A stretch of DNA of 6,367 nt. It comes from Rhodospirillaceae bacterium (GTDB taxonomy: Bacteria > Pseudomonadota > Alphaproteobacteria > Rhodospirillales > Magnetovibrionaceae). Shown here piece by piece: positions 1 to 5,349 of this stretch. The notes under the pieces are model-generated. The model saw only the letters and a list, made by a program, of their open reading frames with translations. It was not told the origin of the DNA and ran no database searches. The position numbers and the translations under genes were made by a program. The stretch spans positions 4,282 to 10,648 of the forward strand of contig NVTL01000084.1 in the NCBI GenBank assembly GCA_002401565.1, given 5' to 3'. Numbering within the stretch: position 1 is the first letter of the stretch; the number at the start of each line of letters is the position of its first letter.

Positions 1-117
1 TTGTTAAGCCATGAGGCCGGTCTGGAATTTGAAGTTCTGGACGCCGATCCCCGCCGGGTCAAACGCTTGCGGGTTCGGGTTTTACCGAAAATTGAAACCG
101 TGGACCCAGACGCATAA
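1..117 (+). CDS. corC: CorC/TlyC (HlyC) family protein, C-terminal end only
   Basis: The window opens inside this gene; 38 codons and a TAA stop (115-117) are visible. The peptide contains GLEFEVLDADPRRVKRLRVR, which matches the end of the CorC_HlyC transporter-associated domain that follows the paired CBS domains in this family. Members are linked to magnesium/cobalt homeostasis, but their exact biochemical role is debated. The last base of the stop codon is the first base of the lnt start codon (TAATG), so the two genes are probably co-transcribed and translationally coupled. The corC-lnt order is also found in E. coli (ybeX-lnt), which supports the call. The CBS domains lie outside the window, so integrity cannot be judged. 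Confidence 0.85.
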   Translation: MLSHEAGLEFEVLDADPRRVKRLRVRVLPKIETVDPDA

Positions 118-1715
118 TGTCCGTTGCCCAGAAATTCATGACCTTAAAAAGCCGTTTGGAGGCGTTGCCTAAGGGCCGCGCGCGGGGCTTGGCCTTTGTG
201 CTGGGTTTTTTGGCCGCCTTTGCCATGCCGCCCTTGTATCAACTTTATCTTTTGGTTCCGGCCTTTAGCGGCCTGTTGTGGCTGGTGATGGCCAGCTCTA
301 CCCGCTGGCAAGCGTTTGTCGTGGGCTGGTGGTTTGGCGCGGGCTTTTTTGCCGCCGGACTGTATTGGGTATCGTTTGCTTTGTTGGTGGACGCGGCTAA
401 ATTTGGCTGGTTGATTCCCCTTGCGACGTTGGGCTTTGCCTTTGGTTTTGGCCTGTACAGCGCGTTTACCACGTGGGTGGTGCGCGCCGTACCGGGGCAA
501 AACCTTGTTGGAAAAGCGTTGATTTTGGCGTCCAGCTGGACCTTTTTTGAATGGATGCGGGGTTGGTTCTTGACCGGATTTCCGTGGAATCCCTTAGGCT
601 CCGTGTGGGCTTTTTCAGAACCCCTTTTACAAGGCGCTTCGGTGGGGGGTGTGCTGGGGCTCAGCCTGTTGGCGGCGCTCAGCGCAACTTTGCCCGGAGC
701 TCTCGCCCAACCGGGGCGGCTGGCCAAGGCTTTAAACGTTGCCGTGTTATGTATGATTGTGATCACATGGGGGCTTGGCCAGCAACGTTTGGTGGAGGCA
801 AGCCAAGAAACCGTTCCAAACGTCAGATTGCGGCTTGTTCAACCCAATATTTTACAGGCCAATAAGTGGAAGCCCGCATTGCGTGAGAGTCATATGTTGA
901 CCCAGTTAAAACTGGGTGCGGCTTCTCCACGAAAAAGTGAACGGGCACCGACTCACGTGATTTGGGCCGAAACTTCAGCCCCCTTTTTTCTGTCTAGGCA
1001 TAAGCCGTGGTTGGATATGGTCGGAAAAATGACGCCAAAGGGTGGTCTAACGATTTTAGGCGCACCCAATATCGCCAGTTTGGGTGCCCCCCCCCAACGC
1101 CCGATGCAAGTCACCAATTCAATACTCGCCATAGACGATGCAGGTAAAATTACCGCCCAATATGACAAATTTCATCTGGTGCCTTTTGGTGAATATATGC
1201 CGTTGAAAAAATGGTTGCCCTTGGAAAAAATCACCCAAGGAGCAGGCTCTTTTTTACCGGGCTCCGGGCTTCGCACTTTGAATTTAAAAGGCCTGCCTCC
1301 GGTCAGTCCCCTGATTTGTTATGAAATTATATTTTCTGGTGAAGTCGTTGAAAAGGGTGGTCATCCTCAGTGGATATTGAATTTGACCAATGATGCTTGG
1401 TACGGAAAAACCGCAGGACCCTACCAACATTTCGTCAGCACACGTTTGCGCGCCGTAGAACAAGGCCTGCCGGTTGTCCGGGTTGCGGGGACCGGAATGT
1501 CGGGGATTATTGATGGCTATGGTCGGGTCACCGCCCAGCTCGCTTTGGGCGAACAAAATTCAGTGGACGGCGACTTGCCAAAGCCTGTTCCCGCGCAGAC
1601 ATTTTTTGCAAAATATGGAAACAGCACGGCTCTTATTTTGATTTTTTTGGTGGGCCTGATGGGTGTCTTTATGACAAGAATAAACGGTCATTGCCCGCCC
1701 GCCAAAAAAGCCTAA
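117..1715 (+). CDS. lnt: Apolipoprotein N-acyltransferase (Lnt)
   Basis: This inner-membrane enzyme adds the third acyl chain to the N-terminal cysteine of apolipoproteins, taking it from a phospholipid; it is the last step of lipoprotein maturation after Lgt and LspA. The 532-residue length is normal. Residues about 25-221 are a run of hydrophobic segments with the family patterns WTFFEWMRGW (141-150) and GFPWNPLG (154-161). Residues about 235-490 form the periplasmic nitrilase-like domain, and a last membrane helix lies at about 503-519. The catalytic triad is present: E285 (VIWAE), K351 (YDKFHLVPFGEY) and C401 (LICYE), with supporting E359 and E403. By spacing these match E. coli E267, K335, C387, E343 and E389. 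The ATG overlaps the corC stop and no clear Shine-Dalgarno is seen, which suggests coupling. A C9 run at 1087-1095 is in frame. The Sinorhizobium homologue is, from memory, actA, an acid-tolerance gene. Confidence 0.96.
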   Translation: MSVAQKFMTLKSRLEALPKGRARGLAFVLGFLAAFAMPPLYQLYLLVPAFSGLLWLVMASSTRWQAFVVGWWFGAGFFAAGLYWVSFALLVDAAKFGWLIPLATLGFAFGFGLYSAFTTWVVRAVPGQNLVGKALILASSWTFFEWMRGWFLTGFPWNPLGSVWAFSEPLLQGASVGGVLGLSLLAALSATLPGALAQPGRLAKALNVAVLCMIVITWGLGQQRLVEASQETVPNVRLRLVQPNILQANKWKPALRESHMLTQLKLGAASPRKSERAPTHVIWAETSAPFFLSRHKPWLDMVGKMTPKGGLTILGAPNIASLGAPPQRPMQVTNSILAIDDAGKITAQYDKFHLVPFGEYMPLKKWLPLEKITQGAGSFLPGSGLRTLNLKGLPPVSPLICYEIIFSGEVVEKGGHPQWILNLTNDAWYGKTAGPYQHFVSTRLRAVEQGLPVVRVAGTGMSGIIDGYGRVTAQLALGEQNSVDGDLPKPVPAQTFFAKYGNSTALILIFLVGLMGVFMTRINGHCPPAKKA

Positions 1716-1731
1716 CCGAGTATGTTTGAGA

Positions 1732-1753
1732 CCTTGACGAGCACACGTCAGGG
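1732..1753 (+). other. Hairpin just downstream of lnt, no U tract
   Basis: Arms at 1732-1739 and 1746-1753 can pair over 8 bp (CCTTGACG with CGTCAGGG, one G-U pair) around the 6-nt loop AGCACA. It starts 17 nt after the lnt stop. No run of T follows, so it is not a classical intrinsic terminator. It may be a 3' mRNA structure or a Rho-associated end. The stem is seen; the function is inferred. Confidence 0.4.
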
Positions 1754-1849
1754 GAGTACAAATAGTACAGTTGGATTAAAACGTACAAATTCTTGGATAA
1801 ACGCATACAGATCAAAAGTTTCCTTGAAAATAGGCACTTGCATACATAC

Positions 1850-1878
1850 TTAAAAATAGTGAATATGCTCAGTATGAT
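1850..1878 (+). promoter_or_regulatory. Candidate sigma-70-type promoter for the XRE regulator gene
   Basis: TTAAAA (1850-1855) and TATGAT (1873-1878) are 17 bp apart; the -10 matches TATAAT at 5 of 6 and the -35 matches TTGACA at 4 of 6. Transcription would start near 1885, giving a leader of roughly 180 nt that contains the 12-bp repeats and the palindrome. In an AT-rich stretch such matches arise easily by chance. Confidence 0.3.
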
Positions 1879-1983
1879 ACGTTTGGACTAGAACATTGTG
1901 ACGATAAATACGTTAATACCTACAAGCATCGTTTTTTGATGATGTTGCAACGAAAAAAAGCATATGTTAGACGAAGGCTACAA

Positions 1984-2019
1984 CCAATACCTAAGCCAAT
2001 ACCTAAGCCTATATTTAAG
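1984..2019 (+). repeat. Tandem 12-bp repeat, three copies
   Basis: CCAATACCTAAG occurs twice head to tail (1984-1995, 1996-2007), followed by a third copy with three mismatches, CCTATATTTAAG (2008-2019). The array ends 43 bp before the regulator start codon, in its probable leader. Its role is unknown: it could be a regulator-binding array or a slippage product. The 12-bp unit would read as a Pro-Ile-Pro-Lys repeat in one frame, but the open frame there runs into the regulator gene in the wrong frame and is not a credible gene. Confidence 0.75.
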
Positions 2020-2030
2020 TCTACAAAACA

Positions 2031-2043
2031 CGCAGTAACTGCG
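2031..2043. promoter_or_regulatory. Perfect 13-bp palindrome, candidate operator
   Basis: CGCAGTAACTGCG is a 6-bp perfect inverted repeat around one central base, directly next to the A-rich tract and AAGGA ribosome binding site (2048-2052) of the regulator gene. Dimeric XRE regulators commonly bind such dyads and often repress themselves, so an autoregulatory operator is a reasonable inference. As RNA, a one-base loop could not close the full stem, so a DNA site is more likely than a hairpin. Confidence 0.4.
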
Positions 2044-2062
2044 AAAAAAGGATATTTGACCC

Positions 2063-2533
2063 ATGCCTGCAAAATCCACTGCAAAAAGATCTGTACAGCA
2101 CCCAATGCTTGGCACCCCCCGTCCCGTGGATGTTCATGTTGGCGCGCGTTTGCGTCAACGTCGGACTCTTTTGGGAATGAGCCAAGAAAAACTTGGTGAA
2201 GCTGTTGAACTGACCTTTCAGCAAATTCAAAAATATGAACGCGGTGCAAACCGCATTGGCGCGTCTCGCTTGTACCAATTGGGCCAAGTGTTGGACGTCT
2301 CTGTCAGCTATTTCTTCGAAGAAATGCCCGGTGAAGTGCAAAAAACACGTGGTGATTATGCTGCTCCGGAAAACAGTGAAAAACTTGAAAGCGTACAAAC
2401 CAGCGATCCTATGGCGCGCCGGGAAACTTTGGAATTGGTGCGGGCTTATTACCGTATCGAAGACCCAAAAGTACGCAAGCGCATCTTCGAGCTGACAAAA
2501 TCCATTGCGCACGCAACGGAAGGCTCTGAATAA
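2063..2533 (+). CDS. phrR: XRE-family transcriptional regulator, PhrR/PraR-like
   Basis: This 156-residue cytoplasmic DNA-binding protein has a Cro/CI-type helix-turn-helix at about residues 27-88 (start GARLRQRR, then GMSQEKLGEAVELTFQQIQ, then KYERGANRI), with the recognition helix near 51-58. A variable linker (about 89-115) follows, then a C-terminal block, RRETLELVRAYYRIEDPKVR (119-138) and IFELTKS. This block is typical of the alphaproteobacterial group that includes Sinorhizobium PhrR (pH-induced) and rhizobial PraR. The ATG is preceded by AAGGA with a 10-nt spacer, and an in-frame TGA at 2057-2059 rules out a longer protein. Position between lnt and metK matches the actA-phrR neighbourhood as I recall it. 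It has its own leader and a strong terminator, so it is probably a monocistronic unit. Family is firm; the gene name is by similarity and synteny, and its targets here are unknown. Confidence 0.88.
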   Translation: MPAKSTAKRSVQHPMLGTPRPVDVHVGARLRQRRTLLGMSQEKLGEAVELTFQQIQKYERGANRIGASRLYQLGQVLDVSVSYFFEEMPGEVQKTRGDYAAPENSEKLESVQTSDPMARRETLELVRAYYRIEDPKVRKRIFELTKSIAHATEGSE

Positions 2534-2592
2534 TTCTGAGTAATTTGGTTGGTTTTTCATAAAAACTATTGACCAAGCTTGCAAAGATTGTC

Positions 2593-2639
2593 AAAAGTGC
2601 GGGTGTCGAGCGGTAACGTTTGACACCCGCACTTTTTTT
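2593..2639 (+). terminator. Strong intrinsic terminator after the XRE regulator gene
   Basis: AAAAGTGCGGGTGTC (2593-2607) and its exact complement (2622-2636) form a 15-bp stem around a 14-nt loop. Seven T residues (2633-2639) follow, four of them also pairing in the stem. It lies 60 nt after the regulator stop and separates that gene from the metK leader. The 3' arm can alternatively pair with TGCGGG (2639-2644). Confidence 0.93.
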
Positions 2640-2653
2640 GCGGGCTTTATTAT
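2620..2653 (+). promoter_or_regulatory. Candidate metK promoter, -35 inside the terminator
   Basis: A perfect TTGACA lies at 2620-2625, within the loop and 3' arm of the preceding terminator. TATTAT (2648-2653, 5 of 6 to TATAAT) lies downstream, and a start about 7 nt later would be near 2660, exactly where the riboswitch begins. The 22-bp spacer is too long for a standard sigma-70 promoter, so the -10 may act with another -35, or CTTTAT at 2645-2650 (19-bp spacer) may serve instead. A promoter is needed here because the terminator isolates metK from upstream transcription. Confidence 0.4.
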
Positions 2654-2661
2654 GACTGATT

Positions 2662-2706
2662 GTGGATGGATTTGGACTGCTTGCCACCACGTTAAAAAAG
2701 GCTAAG
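2662..2706 (+). ncRNA. SAM-II riboswitch (SAM_alpha / metA element) upstream of metK
   Basis: The segment matches the SAM-II consensus as I remember it, in order: P1 5' strand GUGG (2662-2665), GAUUUG (2669-2674), GCUUGC (2679-2684), P1 3' strand CCAC (2687-2690) running straight into GUUAAA (2691-2696), then AAG (2698-2700) and GCUAA (2701-2705). P1 pairs 2662-2665 with 2687-2690. The pseudoknot helix can form between CUUGCC (2680-2685) and GGCUAAG (2700-2706) with U2703 bulged; this is one pair longer at each end than the usual UUGC/GCUAA core and accounts for G2706 replacing the usual A. SAM-II elements bind S-adenosylmethionine and normally repress methionine/SAM genes, so feedback by the product of MetK is expected. 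No U tract lies between aptamer and gene, which points to translational control. Confidence 0.83.
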
Positions 2707-2707
2707 T

Positions 2708-2772
2708 GGGTGCGGTTTGGTTAAAGTACCTTCACACCCCGGGTCCATTGGATCAACCTATCTGAACGGGGA
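2708..2772 (+). promoter_or_regulatory. metK leader expression platform covering the ribosome binding site
   Basis: CCCCG (2737-2741) can pair with CGGGG (2767-2771), hiding the GGGGA ribosome binding site (2768-2772). The stem is helped by a nested 5-bp hairpin, GGTCC (2742-2746) with GGATC (2750-2754) and loop ATT. The alternative pairing GGGTG (2708-2712) with CACCC (2735-2739) uses C2737-C2739 and so excludes the first stem, freeing the site. GGGTG starts two bases after the aptamer ends. The pairings are visible; the switching is inferred. Confidence 0.5.
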
Positions 2773-2780
2773 ATAAAACC

Positions 2781-3974
2781 GTGTCAAAAAACGATTATCT
2801 ATTTACTTCTGAATCTGTATCCGAAGGCCACCCAGACAAAGTCTGTGACCGTATTTCCGATGCTGTGGTCGATATCTTTCTGGCGGCCGATCCCGAAGCT
2901 CGAGTGGCTTGCGAAACCCTGACCACCACCAACCGCATTGTGTTGGCCGGTGAAGTCCGTGGTCCGGCACCGTTGGTGAATGCCGATGGTACCGTTGATA
3001 AAGACCGCATTGAACAGGCCGCTCGCGAATGCGTGAAAGACATTGGCTATGAACAAGACGGTTTCCATTGGAAACATGCCAAAGTCGAAATTCACCTGCA
3101 TGCTCAATCCGTTGATATCGCCCAAGGCGTCGATGCCGGAACCGGTGTAGACACCGCAGAAGGTGCAGGCGACCAAGGCATCATGTTTGGCTATGCCTGC
3201 AATGAGACCAAAGTTTTGATGCCGGCTCCGATTTTCTTGTCTCACGAAATTTTGCGGTCCATGGCCGATGCCCGTCATTCTGGTGTGGATGTGGGTTTGG
3301 GTCCAGATTCCAAAAGTCAGGTGACGTTACAATATATTAATGGCAAGCCCATTCGTGCAACTTCTGTGGTTGTGTCGACGCAGCACAACGAAGAGTTATC
3401 CCGTGAAGATGTTGCGGCAATTGTTATGCCCCATATCGAACATGTGTTGCCGGACGGTTGGATGCCCTCGCAAGAAGAAATCTACATCAATCCCACCGGA
3501 AAATTCGTCATTGGCGGACCGGATGGTGATGCGGGCCTGACGGGTCGTAAAATTATTGTCGATACATACGGCGGTGCGGCTCCGCACGGTGGCGGTGCTT
3601 TTTCGGGTAAAGACCCCACCAAGGTTGACCGTTCAGCGGCGTATATTACGCGTTATATGGCGAAAAACATTGTTGCGTCGGGTGTTGCTGATAAATGCAC
3701 CATTCAATTGGCGTATGCGATTGGTGTGTCGAAACCGCTTTCTGTGTATGTGGATACCCACGGCACCGGACAGGTGGACGATGACAAATTGGCCGAAGTT
3801 CTGCAAAACCTTGTTGACCTTTCGCCAAAAGGCATTCGCACCCATTTGGAACTGAACCGCCCGATTTATGCGCGCACTGCGGCTTATGGCCACTTTGGTC
3901 GCACACCGGATTCAGACGGCGGCTTCTCTTGGGAAAAAACCGATATTGCGGATAAAATTAAGGCTGCTGTTTAA
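2781..3974 (+). CDS. metK: S-adenosylmethionine synthetase (methionine adenosyltransferase)
   Basis: MetK makes S-adenosylmethionine from methionine and ATP, releasing phosphate and diphosphate; it is cytosolic and normally a tetramer. The 397-residue protein has the full three-domain family pattern: [13 protein letters not shown] (11-23, with H17 and D19 of the ATP site), [11 protein letters not shown] (128-138) and [16 protein letters not shown] (270-285, with K277 corresponding to the conserved active-site lysine). Alphaproteobacterial-style segments such as [20 protein letters not shown] (93-112) are present. No key residue is missing. Translation starts at GTG, 8 nt after GGGGA (2768-2772), and the protein beginning [19 protein letters not shown] fits known starts. 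Expression is likely feedback-controlled by the SAM-II riboswitch in its leader. trmB follows after 14 bp with no terminator, so the two probably share a transcript. Confidence 0.98.
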   Translation: MSKNDYLFTSESVSEGHPDKVCDRISDAVVDIFLAADPEARVACETLTTTNRIVLAGEVRGPAPLVNADGTVDKDRIEQAARECVKDIGYEQDGFHWKHAKVEIHLHAQSVDIAQGVDAGTGVDTAEGAGDQGIMFGYACNETKVLMPAPIFLSHEILRSMADARHSGVDVGLGPDSKSQVTLQYINGKPIRATSVVVSTQHNEELSREDVAAIVMPHIEHVLPDGWMPSQEEIYINPTGKFVIGGPDGDAGLTGRKIIVDTYGGAAPHGGGAFSGKDPTKVDRSAAYITRYMAKNIVASGVADKCTIQLAYAIGVSKPLSVYVDTHGTGQVDDDKLAEVLQNLVDLSPKGIRTHLELNRPIYARTAAYGHFGRTPDSDGGFSWEKTDIADKIKAAV

Positions 3975-3988
3975 GCGGACTTGATTTG

Positions 3989-4690
3989 ATGAAGTCTTCT
4001 AAAGACATCACCGTTCCGGGTTACCTGCGTTCTTTCGGGCGGCGGCAAGCTAAAAAGCTGAGCCCCGCCCGCGAACGTTTGATGAATAGTCTTTTGCCCA
4101 AAATTGCGGTCAAGACCGATACGCCAATTCGCGATCAGTTTCCATCAAATATTCGTGAACTGTGGCTGGAAATCGGCTTTGGCGGGGGCGAGCATTTGTC
4201 CACGCAAGCGCGCCAAAATCCAGATGTTGGCATTGTCGGGTGCGAGCCCTTTATCGATGGTGTGGCTAAACTGTTGGCCCAAATCCATGAGGCGGATGTG
4301 CAAAACGTGCGCGTTCACGGCGACGATGCCCGAGAAACCTTTTCGTGTATCGGTGAGGGCGATTTGGACCGGGTGTTTGTTTTGTTCCCCGATCCTTGGC
4401 GAAAATCACGCCACCACAAACGCCGCTTTATCCAAACGCAAGTGTTGGATCAATTCGCTAAGATGTTGAAAGACGGCGGCGAATTTCGTTTTGCGTCCGA
4501 TCACATGGACTATGTGCGGTGGACCTTGGCGCATGTGATGCGTCACCCTGATTTTGAATGGCTGGCCGAAAGCCCCGAGGATTGGCGCGTGCCGCCCACG
4601 GACTGGGTGCGCACACGCTATGAAGAAAAAGCGCTGGGCAAAGGTGATGCCTGTGTTTACTTGCGCTTTCGCCGTAAAAATCGGGGATAA
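3989..4690 (+). CDS. trmB: tRNA (guanine-N7)-methyltransferase
   Basis: TrmB methylates G46 in the variable loop of many tRNAs to m7G, using SAM. The 233-residue protein shows the family motifs in order: SAM-binding motif I LWLEIGFGGGEH (58-69), GCEPFIDG (84-91), VHGDDAR (109-115), the signature FPDPWRKSRHHKRRF (133-147, with the conserved aspartate D135), FASDH (168-172) and the C-terminal TRYEEKALGKG (209-219). The ATG at 3989 is preferred over the TTG directly before it at 3986. Only a weak purine stretch precedes it (GCGGA near 3975-3979), so initiation may depend on coupling with metK, whose stop lies 14 bp upstream. It consumes the metabolite made by the preceding gene and would fall under the same riboswitch only if control also affects transcript level. 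Confidence 0.96.
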   Translation: MKSSKDITVPGYLRSFGRRQAKKLSPARERLMNSLLPKIAVKTDTPIRDQFPSNIRELWLEIGFGGGEHLSTQARQNPDVGIVGCEPFIDGVAKLLAQIHEADVQNVRVHGDDARETFSCIGEGDLDRVFVLFPDPWRKSRHHKRRFIQTQVLDQFAKMLKDGGEFRFASDHMDYVRWTLAHVMRHPDFEWLAESPEDWRVPPTDWVRTRYEEKALGKGDACVYLRFRRKNRG

Positions 4691-4697
4691 TAAGTCC

Positions 4698-4726
4698 TTG
4701 CACGGGGCAGGCCTTAGGTGTAGAAA
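4698..4726 (+). promoter_or_regulatory. Candidate promoter of the rimP-nusA operon
   Basis: TTGCAC (4698-4703) and TAGAAA (4721-4726) are separated by 17 bp and lie 8 nt after the trmB stop. The match is partial (3 of 6 and 4 of 6), in line with the loose promoters of alphaproteobacteria. A start near 4733 would place the hairpin at 4752-4768 and the terminator at 4774-4804 inside the rimP leader. No better promoter is seen in the 44 nt between that terminator and rimP. Confidence 0.33.
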
Positions 4727-4751
4727 CCTCCTTAGTTAAGTTAAAGTCTCC

Positions 4752-4768
4752 GTTCGACAGGATCGAAC
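4752..4768 (+). other. Small perfect hairpin in the rimP leader
   Basis: GTTCGA (4752-4757) and TCGAAC (4763-4768) pair over 6 bp around loop CAGGA. It ends 5 nt before the terminator stem. The pair resembles the two-hairpin layout of attenuated leaders, but no ligand or protein partner can be named from the sequence. Confidence 0.5.
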
Positions 4769-4773
4769 ATGGG

Positions 4774-4804
4774 GGTGGGTCTCAAAATGAGCCCCGCCTT
4801 TTTT
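4774..4804 (+). terminator. Intrinsic terminator between trmB and rimP, likely attenuator
   Basis: GGTGGGTCTCA (4774-4784) and TGAGCCCCGCC (4788-4798) form an 11-position stem with one G-U pair and one T-C mismatch, a 3-nt AAA loop and six T residues (4799-4804). It ends the metK-trmB transcript and, lying only 44 nt before rimP, may also act as a conditional terminator for rimP-nusA. Attenuator-like leaders upstream of rimP-nusA-infB have been reported in other proteobacteria (the rimP-leader family, from memory); homology with this one is not claimed. Confidence 0.82.
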
Positions 4805-4848
4805 GTTACCTTTTGAACATCCGAACAAAATTAAGGACGCTGTTAAAT

Positions 4849-5349
4849 ATGAGTTTGGCCAAACACATTCAAAGCCTGATCACCCCCACCATCGAAGATT
4901 TGGGGTTTGATGTGGTGCGCGTGATGGTCAAAGGCAACAATGAACCGTTGTTGCAAATCATGGCGGAACGTTCTGACGGCACCGGATTTGATGTGGAAGA
5001 CTGTGCGACGGTAAGCCGCGCGATCTCGGTCATTTTGGATGTCGAAGACCCGATTGAAAACGAATTTACATTGGAAGTGAGCTCTCCGGGCATTGATCGT
5101 CCGTTGACGCAGCTCAAACATTACGAAGCCTGGGCCGGGTTTGATGCTAAAATCGAACTCAACACAGGCTTGGAAGACGGACGCAAACGTTTTTCCGGGC
5201 GCCTTTTGGGCCTTGGCGAAAACGACACCGTTTTAATTGAACTAGAAGATGGCGAGAGCTATGCCTTGCCTTTTGATGACGTACATCGTGCACAATTGTT
5301 GCTGACCGACGAATTGATCGCGGCGGTAACGCAGGAGCCTACTACATGA
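4849..5349 (+). CDS. rimP: Ribosome maturation factor RimP
   Basis: RimP binds the free 30S subunit and helps its maturation, acting around the S12 and 16S pseudoknot region. The 166-residue protein has the N-terminal alpha/beta domain (about 1-86), ending in the family signature LEVSSPGIDRPL (75-86), and a C-terminal SH3-like beta domain (about 87-152). The ATG at 4849 is chosen because AAGGA (4833-4837) lies 11 nt upstream and the product begins in the usual RimP manner; an in-frame TTG at 4813 would add 12 residues but has no ribosome binding site and abuts the terminator T tract. The TGA stop overlaps the nusA ATG as ATGA, giving translational coupling in the conserved rimP-nusA(-infB) operon. 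Expression may be limited by the upstream terminator. Confidence 0.95.
   Translation: MSLAKHIQSLITPTIEDLGFDVVRVMVKGNNEPLLQIMAERSDGTGFDVEDCATVSRAISVILDVEDPIENEFTLEVSSPGIDRPLTQLKHYEAWAGFDAKIELNTGLEDGRKRFSGRLLGLGENDTVLIELEDGESYALPFDDVHRAQLLLTDELIAAVTQEPTT

Larger units (their letters stand above)
1716..2062. other. AT-richer intergenic region without a convincing gene
   Basis: About 350 bases separate lnt from the regulator gene, in contrast to the tight spacing elsewhere. The stretch is visibly richer in A and T than its flanks. It holds a hairpin just after lnt, short repeats (GTACAAAT at 1756-1763 and 1783-1790; GCATACA at 1803-1809 and 1840-1846), a candidate promoter, a tandem 12-bp repeat and a palindrome next to the ribosome binding site. 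I see no protein with family features and no tRNA. A small RNA or a decayed gene cannot be excluded. Confidence 0.6.

Noticed and set aside
1936..2199. Plus-strand open frame of 87 codons with a Pro-Ile-Pro-Lys repeat
   Set aside because: It runs into the XRE regulator gene in another frame, has no clear ribosome binding site, and its repeat is simply the 12-bp DNA repeat read in frame. The overlapping regulator is a clear family member.
2545..2576. AT-rich nested hairpin after the regulator gene (GTTTTT/AAAAAC at 2552-2566 with TTGGT/ACCAA outside)
   Set aside because: The stem is weak and lacks a GC-rich core or T tract; the much stronger terminator 17 nt further on explains transcript ending.
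2021..2584. Minus-strand open frame of 187 codons opposite the regulator gene
   Set aside because: It has no recognisable domain and covers the whole of a well-supported gene on the other strand; composition is that of an antisense shadow.
2700..2780. SAM/SAH or SAM-V riboswitch in the segment next to the metK start
   Set aside because: The core bases of the SAM/SAH hairpin are not found in order, whereas the SAM-II core just upstream matches well; the segment is better read as an expression platform.
3986..3988. TTG start for TrmB, one codon upstream of the ATG
   Set aside because: The next codon is ATG, which is the far more likely start; the difference is only one residue.
4752..4768. 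Possible tRNA fragment because of the GTTCGA...TCGAAC motif
   Set aside because: The motif is just a 6-bp hairpin; no acceptor, D or anticodon arms can be formed around it.
4813..4848. Twelve-residue N-terminal extension of RimP from a TTG
   Set aside because: There is no ribosome binding site before it and it starts within 9 nt of the terminator T tract; the ATG at 4849 has AAGGA upstream and gives a normal RimP N-terminus.
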